From the NCBI RefSeq assembly GCF_030936135.1, contig NC_082604.1:6641001-6705000 (forward strand): a DNA stretch of 64,000 bases, read 5' to 3'. A model generated the notes under the pieces. It did not search any database, was not told the DNA's origin, and was given only the letters and a program-made list of their open reading frames with translations. Below are positions 24,343-36,300 of this stretch, piece after piece (the stretch's first letter is position 1; every line of letters begins with the position of its first letter). The translations under genes were made by a program, and so were the position numbers. Origin of the DNA: Gavia stellata. Taxonomy: Eukaryota; Chordata; Aves; Gaviiformes; Gaviidae.

Positions 24343-27300
24343 CGGCAATCTTCCAGCGGTGACAACTACTTTCTAAAATGGATCTCCTGGGGACTAAGAG
24401 AGATCTGCGGTCATGGTTTCCCCCTGCAGATGCCTGATCTCAAGGAGCTGCTTTTCATCTTGAAATAACATTTAACTCTCAGTACCAGGGTAATGAGTTT
24501 TTTGGTTTTGCTAAATTTGTTTGTAAGACAGAATCCTCAGGAAACACTGTGAGCGGAGCTCCCTGGAACTTCTGAACAGAGCGGCTCAGGCACAGAGCAT
24601 CTCAAAAGCAATTAGTTTGTCTTTTAAATAAAGAAATAAATGAAAGTCTCTGATTGCTCAGAGAAGATACCTTCATGCTCTGAGTTGCATTGCCTAGCAA
24701 GACTGAAAATTTGAGCGTGATCCTTTGTTAGCCAAGTTGAGATATTATGTTTCTTTATTTGGTTGGGTTTCGTTTTTTTTTCTCCTTCCCCCAAGGTATA
24801 GTTCTGCATAACTTAAAGATTTTACTTTGGTCCAGGGATGGATAATCACTGTGTTGTTTCCTGATTGTCCCTACGACCCAGCTGTAATCCTGCCATCCTT
24901 TGTGCTTGCAAGGGGTCTTAAGGAAATTAGAGATTTGGATGTACAAGATCATAGTTGTTGGGATCAAACTATATATTTTTTTGTTTTGTTCACATTTTTT
25001 ATATAAATTTATATTAATACTCCCCAGCTCTTATTTCCCCAGCAGATACTCAGTATAAAGAGTTGTCAGGGAGTTGGGCATTTTGTAAGTGAGGTCCGTC
25101 AGCAGAAACGGAGCAGAGGTGGACACGTTGTGTTCTGGCTCCTCCGCGCTGATTTTTCACGGGCAAGTCTGACTGAAATACTATATATGTTTTATGAGAG
25201 TCTGGAAAGTGCTGGGTGGATTTTGCTCTCATCCAGATAATTGTGAATTTGAAGTTTGTTTCCTATGAACAGCTGTCCTTGCAGTCTTGAAATTCACTTT
25301 TCACAAATGCATATGTCAATGAAAGAGTGGAGCTTTCCTGGGAAGGTCATAAAGGAGAGACCAGTTGTGCCTTAACAAATTGCTTCCAGAGCTTGATGGC
25401 ATATGTTTTATGGAGTCTGTAACTCTGCTTAGGAAGCTGCCTTGCGCCTCTCTGAACGAAACACATCGTGGAGGGGAACCTCGTCTCCAGTAAGTGACAC
25501 GCTATGAGTTACCTCCAACAAATGCTGCAGGGATGGGTTTTAGTGGAACAGAGATGGGATTCAGGTTGAATGACTCGGGAACAGCGCTGAAGGAAATAGT
25601 CCCAAGGATGTGTTTTAGTGTTGGAGGCAGGGGGATTCCTGAAGACAGAAATGGGATTGGTAGAAATAAATACTGCTTGTGCCTGTAACATAAAAGGGTG
25701 TTTTGAGAGATGTGAGAGTGCCCAGCTGGAAAAGAAGGAAGAGCAATGCTGGAAGGACACTTCAAGAATGACTTGCATGACGGGTTAGTCAGGCTTTCTG
25801 CTCACGATACAAAGTGGGAACTGAGAGGTCATTGACGTTTGCAGGTTCTTCAAACTTAATTTAGCGTGCGTTTAAAGAACGGCTGTCTGGAATCTGGCAA
25901 AATGAGTAGTTCGCCTATGGGTTGGGGAGTCTGAGACTTGGCATTGAGCAGTGGCCCCACGTCTTGTGCGCGTGGACCGCTGCCGTGCTGAGCCGGCAGC
26001 AAGGCGGCACGCTTTGTATCAGGGGTCCGGAAAGCACAGAGAGATGGGGGAGCTGCACGGAAGGAATCTCCTTTTGTTTAGATTTATCTGCTGGTTTTCA
26101 GAGCAGTCACTGCTTTCTGTCTTCTGTTTTGTTCTTTTATAACCTAGCGTGGGTGTGGACTGGGAATATTTTAGGTCCTGTGGATGCAGCTCAGCAATTT
26201 CAAATGTGGTTAGAAGTTTTTAAAAATCAAGGGGAACTCGCTTCAACTCTGCACCTGGGGTAAAAATCAAGTTAATTTTCAAGTGTGGCATAGCTCCCTT
26301 CTGCCTTTCTGCCCTCAGTTTTGGAAACTTCTAATCACTTCGTAAATCACTTTGCAAAACAATGCATTTCAATGAACTACGTGTTCTAGGGCTGAGAAGT
26401 TTTCCTAGTTCTTATGGGAGTGCAATTGGATAAATATTTTATTAGATATTCATGGATTGTTTAATTAGATGGATAGATGATCATATACTTCCATCTAAGG
26501 AGAAAAATTCAGAAAGGTTAATTAAGGATTAGTTGTAAAATTTGATGTCAGAAATAGTGTTAAGTTTCAGTGTGGACACTCTTAATTACATTTAGTTTGG
26601 TTCATGCTGGAAGTGAATGGAAATGAAGGAAATTTAAGCTTACCGTAGCTACAGATGTGAGGGTGTACCAAGGTCATTAATGCATATTAACTCATACTTT
26701 TAAAATTCATGCCTGCCTTTAATTTGGCTTGATTTTTGCCATCTGTCCCTATGCAGACAACACTCTGGAAGCCTGACTTTTTTTGAGGTGTTGCAGAAAT
26801 GCCTTTTTCACCGCACAATCTCTTTGCAACCTCTGAGCTGAGGTTTTATGCTGGGTGAGGACAGCAAGTAAAACCCTGCAGGTAATATTTCAAATGCTTA
26901 ATTTTGCGCCTAAACATGATCTCGCAGGTGCCAGCGTTTCACATCTGTGAAGTCTTCTCAGGCGTGAACGTCACGTCCTGCCATGCGTGCACCGAAGCAG
27001 GTCAGTGCGGCAGTGGGGTCGCTGCCTCTGAGGTTGCAGGAGCAGGGGCAGGAAAGGAGTGGCTTTGTCACAGCCGCTTCTGCTCATGGCTCAGCTCCAC
27101 CATCGGCAGGGTTTTAAGCCGAGTCTTAGACCACCCATCTGTTAGAGCCCTTATCAGGCAGCGCTCATCCTCAGCACCTTGGTGGTGGTTGGATCTGTGG
27201 TTGAGCTGATAAAACCCATTGCTGCTGTCAGGAGGTCTCAGGTCTTTCTTTGCAGCTTCCACCCGTGTAGATCTCCCCTGTTGCTGTAACTCCCTAATCT

Positions 27301-29072
27301 GGAAGAAAACAGCCCTGGGGTGTGATTAAACACTACACGGGGCTCCCAGTAAGCGGAGGGAGCAGCTGTGAGCATGTTGCCAGCCCCCCGCGTCCCCTGA
27401 GCCTGTACCCCAACACGTGCTGCTCTCGGGGGGCTGGCACCCGGGGGCTGCACGACGGTGATGATGACTTTTGGAGAGCGTGGCCCACCCTTTCTGCCCT
27501 AAGCTCACCTGCCAGGGTTTCGGTAACCGCAGCTTTTTCCATTGCCGGCTGCTTTTCTAAAGTGAAGACACGCAGGCTGGGCAAGAAGGTAATCACGTCG
27601 TGCTTCTCCCCATCTGAGATTGCCCCAAAGGCTATTGCATGTTTTAATCTTGTGTGTCACAACCTTGCAATTATTTGCAAGTATTTCTTAGATCAGCAGC
27701 CTAAAGAGCACCTTGCAGGCATGCCCGGAATACCCAATCTGCACACCTTTTCCCTTGGCCAAATGCCTGGCTAACCATACGCTCCAGGAAACCTTCTCCC
27801 CTTGCCAGTATTGCTCCTTCTAGCCCCTCTCAACTCCTGCCAGGTAATAACAGGGCTTGTTCCTAAGCAGCCATCTCCTAGAGAGCTTTGGGTCTCTCTT
27901 GTCCATCTTTCAGCACCCCCACATCCTTTGCTTTCTTTCTGTTCCGTTTAATGAAAACAAACTCTGGAATTGAAACAAAAGAACAAAAAAAACCCGAAAG
28001 AGCCCTCCAAATGTCCAGACCCATTCTGGCTCTCTTCTCTGTAGTTACACTTCTTATTTTTCCCCAAACTGAATTGAGCTGTTGGTGTTACCAGCAGTTC
28101 TAATGAATTTTTTTATAGCCAGTTACCAGGAGACTATTAGCTGTGTGTTTGTGTCAAAAAGTAGGTGTACTGGTTCAGAGCAGATGAGCTGCAAAAACTA
28201 CCCCCTTAAAAAAAGGCCTGGGGAGAAGCTACTTTGGTGTTGCTCACTGAAAGAGAGCAATTACTCAGCGCTGGTTTGGGGAGGAGGATCAAGGAAGTTG
28301 AGTTATCTCAAGCAAGATGGGTTTGAAATAGAAATGTTGTTTGTGCTTGCAGAACCTCGTCTGGGGAAAGCGGGAAACTTCTGCGAAGCTGGTAGGTGTG
28401 GAAGAAGGGTCCTGCTGGGCTATTGCCTGGGTGAGGCTGCTGCTGGGTGGAAGAGATTGGCTTGGTCATAATTTGCACAGGTAATCTTTCTTTGGCTGCT
28501 GCTTGAACCGTGGCTGTTGCGTGGGTTGGCTGTGTTCCTGTTCCTGCTGTATTGCACCCTGTCCCGGTGAAGTGTGGGAAACGGAAAGTCTTGCTTGAAC
28601 TTGCCTTTCAACAGACGAGTTTCTAGCTCTCTTCTTCATGGAAGGGCGGTGTGATAGCAGGGGATTTCTTCGCTAGCATATCCTGATAATGTCACAACTT
28701 GGGCATGCGTTTCCCCAGGCGTATGGTCAAGACAGCAATCAGGAACTGGATTTTCAATTCCTGCCCCTTGAGAGCTGTAACCCTGTTCCTGGGTAGCAGA
28801 GGTTGAGGTCTCATGGTCTCAGTTGCGGGAGGCGGCGATTGCATCGTCCCCAAATCCACGCCAAAGGTACCACCTTAGTGCCTTCACTGCTCTCTGCTTT
28901 CTTGGCCGCTGAGCCCCTCTTCTGCAGAAAGGATGGTGTTTGGGCTTGTGTCTTCTGCAGTGCTGTTGAATTTGTCCCGTGTTTGCAAAGACCCGTTGCT
29001 CTGAGGTGAAGTTGGGCCGCCTAAGCATAAAGTGGTCAACTTATGTGTGTACCTGGAATTAATTGCAGCAGT

Positions 29073-29083
29073 CTGCAGTAGCC
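29073..29083 (+). repeat. 11-mer CTGCAGTAGCC, copy 2 of 5
   Basis: Exact copy of the string at 8350-8360, here followed by CTAGGCTTG. Confidence 0.5.
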
Positions 29084-30819
29084 CTAGGCTTGTCCTAGAA
29101 GTTGCTTTAATAAAGGGGAAATGTATCTTTCATTAAAGTGGAGGGACTTTTGTATTTCCCCTGGAAACTGCTGCCTTTACTCCTCTAGCTTCAGCAGTGG
29201 TTGGTGTCTGAAGTCTTTCTCCTGCAGTATTGTGAAGCAATTGAATTGAGTAAGGGTCAATGATAGCTTGTTAGGCTGAAGGCATCAAGACCAAGCAAAG
29301 CTACGTCCCATCAAAATCGGTGCAACTCATGGAATTCCTGTAGTTCAGACGATGTTCATGTTTGTTTTTTTTTTTAATTATAATTTATTTATAAGAAGGT
29401 TCCATTTTGTAGCAGAGGTGTATTCTAGTAGCATCAGTCATGCCAAAAATTTATATATAAATGCAACAGTTTACACTGTAGAAATGGCAGGTTTATCAAG
29501 TATTATTGTGGAATTGTTAAACTCTCAACCTGGGCCTCAATAGCAGGAGGAAAGTGTTGCAAAGCCAGGCTTTCAGAAAGCAGGATAGCATTTATGTTAC
29601 TTATACAGCCCAAATTTGACTTGTGTGTGCGCTACAGCTTCTCATTGCATGGTTTCACAGCTTCTGAGCGTGATGCTGCCTTGCTCGTTGTGCAAAACAA
29701 ACGTGTATTTGTGGTTGGTTTGGGGTTCTTTTTATTTTTAGTGGCTTGAGACTGTGCTTTACTCGTGCACTTAAATCCTGCCCCAAAGACAGAAACCTAA
29801 GTTCTTCGGCATGCTTCTCTGTGGTGCTCCTCATAAATGTCTGAGCACCTGCAGTTCTCAGTGCATTTATTGAAAAGCATCTCTGTATAAATGGGGAGCT
29901 GAGGCATGCACAGGGTACCCAGACAATTTTGGGTGCTCTTCTGGGAGTTTGCCAGGACTTCACTCCTCTTAATTTCTGACGCCTGTGAAATGCAATTCTG
30001 GTGCTGAGAACTCAGCCCATGTGCAGACTTGATCACGGGTCTGACCTTGTGCAAGGATCTGGCAATAAGGGATGTGAAAAGTTTGTTTTAAGGTGTTTGT
30101 TTGGTTTCATAGCAGCTCTTACAGAAGCAAGGCAGGAATTACTTCAGTCTGGCAGCTTTGATTTGTCTCTCTCATGGCACTTTATCTGGCCTTTGTGCCT
30201 TATTTATGACACTTTTTCTTTTTTTTAAACTTAGTGGAAAAAAAATAAGGCAGAACCTTGCTTCAGTGCTGTCATTCAGAGGGCGCTTCTGCTGTGTGAA
30301 GGAAGTATGCTGTGACAAAATGAGGTGTGGGATTATAATGTCTTTTTTTTGGTGTTTTGTGATGAGTGGGGAGAGGAGAAGGCTGTTCTGCCAGGGGCTG
30401 GGCTCCTCAGTCCACCACACAGACTTCTGCCACTTGAGTGGTCAGCGGAGGGTAGCAATGAAACAGTCTTCTCCCCAGACCGTTGGTGAGCAGGGTAAGA
30501 AGCTTCGCTCACAGGTTGTGTGGAGAGGATTTGTTGGCTGGCTGGCACTGGTGACCTGGGGAACCGCGGGCTCTGTCAGTGGCCTGAGAGGCAGGTAATT
30601 GCTCCAGCCGTTGTCTCTTCTCCAGCTTGTTCCCAGACCACCTCCAGGTCCTTGCCTTAACCTTCTTCATTGACTAATCCTGGTCTGAAGCTCCTCAGCA
30701 TCTCATTCCAGTTCCTGGAAGCCCTTGTCTGGGCTTCACATCCCACTCCCCTGCATCACGTAGACCCATCCTACCCAGGCTCCTTCGTTCCTCGCACCTT
30801 CTCCTCATCTGACTGACAT

Positions 30820-30970
30820 AAGCAGTGGGTGCCGCGCTCTCTGCTAGCAGCGGCGTGCTTCGTGTCCCTGCTTCCCGGCTGGACGCCCCGCAGCAGCGTG
30901 CGTCGGTGCCCTCCCGGCCATGCTGGCACCCTGCTCTGAGCCGCTGGCGCTGGCGAGAGGGAGCTGCTGC
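30820..30970. promoter_or_regulatory. Small CpG-rich cluster
   Basis: CpG dinucleotides are much denser than in the surrounding tens of kilobases. It is too short for a classical island. It might be an intronic enhancer or minor promoter. No exon donor was assigned. Confidence 0.25.
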
Positions 30971-31019
30971 ACCCCTTGGCCTGGGGGCACTCCCGGATGG
31001 TGTGCTGCTCTGCAGTGGT

Positions 31020-31140
31020 TTAATGATTTTCTATTTAACCGTAATTAACCTGGCAGGCAGGGTTTTGATTATTATGTTGTAGAAGAGTTGTGGTGGCAAG
31101 ATTTCTAATTTGGGGATGAATCAGCGTTAACAATTAAGCA
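31020..31140. promoter_or_regulatory. AT-rich cluster with HNF1-like site
   Basis: The segment has several TAAT/ATTA strings and GTTAACAATTAAG at 31126-31138, which matches the HNF1 palindrome at 10 of 12 defined bases. HNF1 is known to drive the hepatic ST6GAL1 promoter in mammals, which is the only reason to list it. Such AT-rich matches arise easily by chance. Confidence 0.2.
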
Positions 31141-32811
31141 ATAAACAAATACGATTTCTTTTACAAGAACACAGACAGCAGGATGTTTTCCTCTGCCAAA
31201 GCAGCCATCAGGCAATTGGTTATGCTGCAGCTGGGTAAGGTGGGAAGGAGAAATAATTTCTCACCCATAGAAAGAAGATAAGCCCTAAGGCTCTCCCGGC
31301 TGCCAGTGGGAAGGATGCTGAACGACAGTGGAGGTTTGCTGCCTCCTCTCGCCTCCTGGTCCCACTATCTGTGGTTACTGGCCGTTAGTTCACATACCTG
31401 TCACACTGGATCCTGGATGTTACTAGGGTGTTAATTAATTCCCTTCAGGCAGATAAACTCACCTGGACTGGTACTAGACCTTCAGCATCCTCCGGTATCT
31501 TTCCATGCAGATCGTCTGTCTGTAAGGGAGGGAAGAAGAATTAATGATAATTTTTACACCAGTGTTGTGTGTGAGGGGTTAATTTTGGGTCCTTACTTAA
31601 CCTTGGCATCTTCCAAGGTATCTCCTCTTCCAGTAACTCTCTGCTAGTATTCCTGGTGGTGCAAATGCTTGCCCTGTAGAAATGCTGTGTCGATGAACTT
31701 GTCAAACTCAGGCTTGAGGAGAAGGCAAGGGGGCCTGGTCACTCTCGTGCTCATGGCTTGTAGGACAAGCGCTGAGGATTCGAGCTCTGCTGAGGGACAC
31801 TGCCCATCCTGCGGCTGGTGGCTCCTAGCACCCAGCACGGGCTCTGCGCACATCTGGAAGGAGTCGGGCTGCCAGAGGTGCTCCTGAGCAGGCAATCTTG
31901 CTGTCCTGCTGTGGTCAGGGGCGCACGTCCCCTCGATCTTCTTACCTCCCAGAGATGCTGGTGAATATTTCTGAGCATCGTGCCCTGTTAGTGGGAGGGA
32001 GCAGGCAGACAGCTGAGCAGCTCCCTCCGTCCCAGCCTGGCTGTCGTGCGTCCTCTCCCAGCTCTGTGGCTGCCCCAGGTGCTGCCCCGGCAGAAGCTGC
32101 ACGCCTCTGATGGCATCTCTGGGTTCACTTTTCAGTCACGTAGAGGCAGACTCAGGCAGGGAGCGGGGAGCCAGAGGTGGATCGTCATACGTTTTTAGAA
32201 GGGATGTCCCTGAAGAAGTGCTGTGTGGCTGGACAACAAGTGTACAGGGCTTGCTCGACTGCCTGTGCTCCTCTGCATCCCTTTTCTCTCCTGTTTGCAT
32301 CGTTTCTCTAACTTAAACATGCCCTTACTGCAGGCCACAAAGCCTGGTGTGAGCACAGCCTGCATCAAGGGGGTCCTGCTGCTCTGTTGAGCTCGCTGGC
32401 TGGGGATTTCCTAGCCTGGCATGTAAATGTGCTGGGGCTCAGGCTCACCATTACTCATCCAGCCTTTCTGTACTGCATTACAGCTGTCCTGTGGTCTGCC
32501 TGTCCAAATTTCCTCGCCCCAGGGTGGATTGCTCTAATGGCATGCTGTGATGGCTGACCCCTCGCTGGGTGAGTGGCTCTCAAAGGTGCAGCTACGCCGA
32601 GGTATGCTGCTGGCCGGGAGAAGCAAAGAACGTTATTTTTCAGTCTAGCAGCCAGCTCTTTCTGTTCTCTTCCTCTTTGACCCAACCCTCAAGTGTCGTT
32701 TTAGTTTCATTATTTCTCACCCGGCGAGAACCTGCACCAGCTGGTGCTGGTGGGACCTCAGCGCTCCTGGTAAGGCATTGCATGCCAATGTCTCTTTGCA
32801 GCGAGCAGCAC

Positions 32812-32890
32812 CCCTCTTCTTTTTTCTATCTTCCTCTTTTTTCTTGTTGTTTACCTCTCTTTTTTCTATCTTCCTCCCTTTCCTCATCAC
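32812..32890. repeat. Polypyrimidine tract with duplicated 17-mer
   Basis: A C/T-only-rich stretch holds two copies of TTTTTTCTATCTTCCTC about 41 bases apart. It looks like simple-sequence slippage. Confidence 0.7.
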
Positions 32891-33327
32891 ATAAACTTTT
32901 TAAAGCCTAAGCTTACCTTTTTTCCACTGCTTTCCCTCCTCTGCCGCGGTGTGCTGCAGTGGGTTAGGGTCCTCAGATGGTTCAAGCTGGCAGTAATTTG
33001 GGGTATCGGCATGTCAGGACCTTTCCTTAAGCTGTGAGCGCTTGGGTTCCCTGCTGAGAGCAGAAATCTGAGCTGCTGGCCTCGGGGGTGAAACATATGC
33101 CAGGCTGTGCACATACACTGGAAGCTTGTCCAGGGCAGGATCATTATGGGAGGCAGCGTTTTTTGAGTGGACTGTGTGCTCTCACTTGCTCAACAGTCTT
33201 GTGATTAATGCCTTATTTAAGAGGATTTTAGGACATGTGCTGCAGTTACCCTGAGTTTCTTTTAGAAGTAGGGGAGAGGTTAGAAAAATAAACTCTGTAA
33301 AGGCGCTTTTGTGTTTCCAGCAAGGGT

Positions 33328-33363
33328 CATCAGATAAGTGCCGTGCATCAGATAAGTGCAGTG
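33328..33363. repeat. Two-copy 18-bp tandem repeat
   Basis: CATCAGATAAGTGCCGTG is followed immediately by the same unit with one C-to-A change. It is a recent small duplication with no evident function. Confidence 0.85.
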
Positions 33364-36300
33364 CATCACTGCTCCGTTGCATCAGTGTAGGCAGCGGGTT
33401 TTGGTTCGCTGGGAGAGAGATCCGCAAGAGGGGCTTTGCAGATGCTTTTATACCGGCTGGGTTGCTGAGGCCTCCCTAAGGACTCAGAACTTCAGTGCTG
33501 AGGGTGAGTTCTTCTGCCCTGATCTCGGCATTACCAGCTCGCCCTGGCCCTGACGTTCGACTCTGGGGAGTTCTGCAGCCAGCAGGTCTTCACCAGCAGA
33601 TCTTGCCTTCAAAATAAGGCTCTGTGCGCTGTTTTACTCGAGCACAAGTTATGTTTAAAGGTGTTGGCGGCTTGGTTGTTGGGCTCACCCAGGACACCCT
33701 TGCCCGTGGTGTGGGTGCAGTGTCTGCAGGCTCCGGGTGTTTCCACACCACTGCTGACTTGCTGTGGGGTCCCGGCTGGTGGTTGGAGTCCCCAGTCCAG
33801 TGGTTTCTGATCAGTCTGATGTGGCTGTCTAACATCTTCCCCTTAATTTCTTTCCCAGGCTAGAGAACTCAATTAGAAGGGAGATGGGAGCATGAAGAAT
33901 TGCGTGCAGAGCACGGATGTGCGCCTTGTGGTGGCATCTCCTACAGATCTTACCTGGCAATCTGCTTCTGCCTGTAAAAGTTTTACAGGAACCACTGTGG
34001 ACAGCAAAGGAGCCTGGAGATGAAGGTGACGACCATGGCTCTTCCTCTTCTTTTCCTTGCTCCTCTTTTCCCTTTCACACACCTGCAGCAAGAGCACAGC
34101 TGCTGTCAGCGTGACGAGGCCGCATACATTCAGAGGCACTGCTGTTTGCACTGAGGCTGTCTTGTGTTGCATGCGGAGCTGGGAGGATGGTAAAGAAAAC
34201 GGGAAGGGTTCTCGGCCGTTCCCCTTGCAACTATCCTATATTTATATTTTAAAGCAAAATAAAACACTTATTCTGCTTCTTGTGGGAGCCCTTGTAGATG
34301 TTGATATGTATTGGTTATGCTCCAGAGATACATGTCTAAGAACCAGTCATTATTCTGACTTCCATGAAATTATTAAAAGATGTGTGCTTGGGCTCATTTC
34401 GGTTAGGGCTTTCCCCAGAAACCCTCTGGGGATATTGCCACTGGTGCTAGGTTAGAGTAATTAGCCGGCTGCTTTCACAGCTGACCTCTGCTGAACATGC
34501 CTGAAGTGCTTTCATTGTTGGTGCCACTACTTTTCCTTTCTGTCACTCTTCCCCGCTGGCATCGTGCCCCTTATCACAGCGCTGCAAGCCTTCAGCAGCT
34601 GCCTCCTGGGATGACAAGCTAGTCCAAAAGTTCTGTATTACGTATTGAATATTCCTAGAGCTCTGTGCTTCAGCTTTGAGCTCAATTAGTTCAATAATTG
34701 CATGAATGCTGCTACCCTTTGGCGTACAATTAGCGTACACCGTAAGGTTTTGATCATGCAAATCAAGACTCTTGGACAGCCTGAGCCATTGCAGTGACTG
34801 TGGAAGGGGGTGATGCTGGGACCCCCCCTTTTCTCTTTTACATGGGAAGGCTAACGTGGTAGGGGGCATTTTTAGAGGTGACTGCAAATACAAGTATTTG
34901 GGTTATGCGTGTTTTCATGTGTGAAGAGGGTTTGGGAGGACCTCGTTGTACAGCTGCTTCTTTAAATCCTTAACTTGCCGGCATCAAGAGTGCCCGATGT
35001 TGCCCCCCACTTCCTCCTCTGCTGGAAACATGCTAATCTCCTCTCCTCTGCTTAAAACCTGAATCTTTAATGCGGAAAATGCACCACCCTTTCTTCCTTT
35101 CTGGCCAGGGAACACTTCCCCCTCCCAGTGTTGTATTACCTTTAGCATTGCAAACTGGAACGCTCGGGCTGGGGTGGTGGAGCTCTAGCAGCCTGCCTAC
35201 CTGGGGGCTGCTGGATTTCCTTCCCCAAAGAGGGCAGAGAGCAGCCAAAATTTGCACGGATGTCAAGACGGAGCGGTATGGGGCGTGGGGAGTGTTAGCA
35301 GGAGGGGCAGCGCACTGCTGAAGGTCGGTGAGTGGAAAGGAGGAGTGTGGCATATTGCCTTGGACATCTTTGCCAACTGCTCTTTTCATGGGGAAAGAAG
35401 GAAACTCACTGGAGACAGCTTGACTTCTGATTAGGGGGTATTTGGGTATAGAATAGAGGATCAAAAAAGCAGGTCAGCCATGAAGCTCTGCCCCTGTAAA
35501 ACAACTTCTTTTTTTAATTTTCTTTTTTTTTAGAAACAAGGGGGTTTTTTAGTTTTGTTTTACTTCCTTGTTCCTCTGTGGAAATCCTCTGTTTGCTGGA
35601 CAAAGACATGTCTTGGGTGTGACCTCAGAAGGGCTGGTGACATAGCAGGATCTTGTGTAGGTATGGGAGTCATCCTCTCTCGGGAGGTGTGGGAGCACGG
35701 GGCAGCTCTGTGTGCATATGCAAAGTACAGATACGCAGCAGTGACTAACTATTATTATTTTGGCCTTGGTTGGATGCCAGTCTTTGGGACAGCTGGAATC
35801 TAAGGCCAAGCCAACCTCTCAAGCACAGGTTCGCTTTTAGTGGAGAAATATTCCTTCTCTTAATGTGCTTTGGTAACACTGAACTGAAGAGTTACCTTCC
35901 ATTTGTGCCAGGACAAAATCTTTCTCTTCTCTTTCCTCCTTTGGGCACATCTGAAATAGGGAAGTAAAACCCAAAATAGGCACACACACACCCCCCTTTA
36001 CCCCCCAGTGCTCCATGTAGCTGTATGGGAGCCTCTGACCACTGCTCCTTTAGAAAGTGGCTTGTGGCTGAGCAGAGCCTGCCCATTGGAGAAGAGAGAC
36101 TGTTGGTGGGTTGGGTCTAGATGGTTGAAGATGGAGGAGAGAAGGACAGGGATGTACTTTGGTGTGTTGTGTCCAGGTTGAGCAATGGTTATCCGAGGTG
36201 GGTAGCAAAACCAGTGGAGCACACTCAGCTAAACCTTGGACCGCATACTAAAATACAGTTCACTCTAATGATAATGGGATGATGCATATGTAATCGTATT

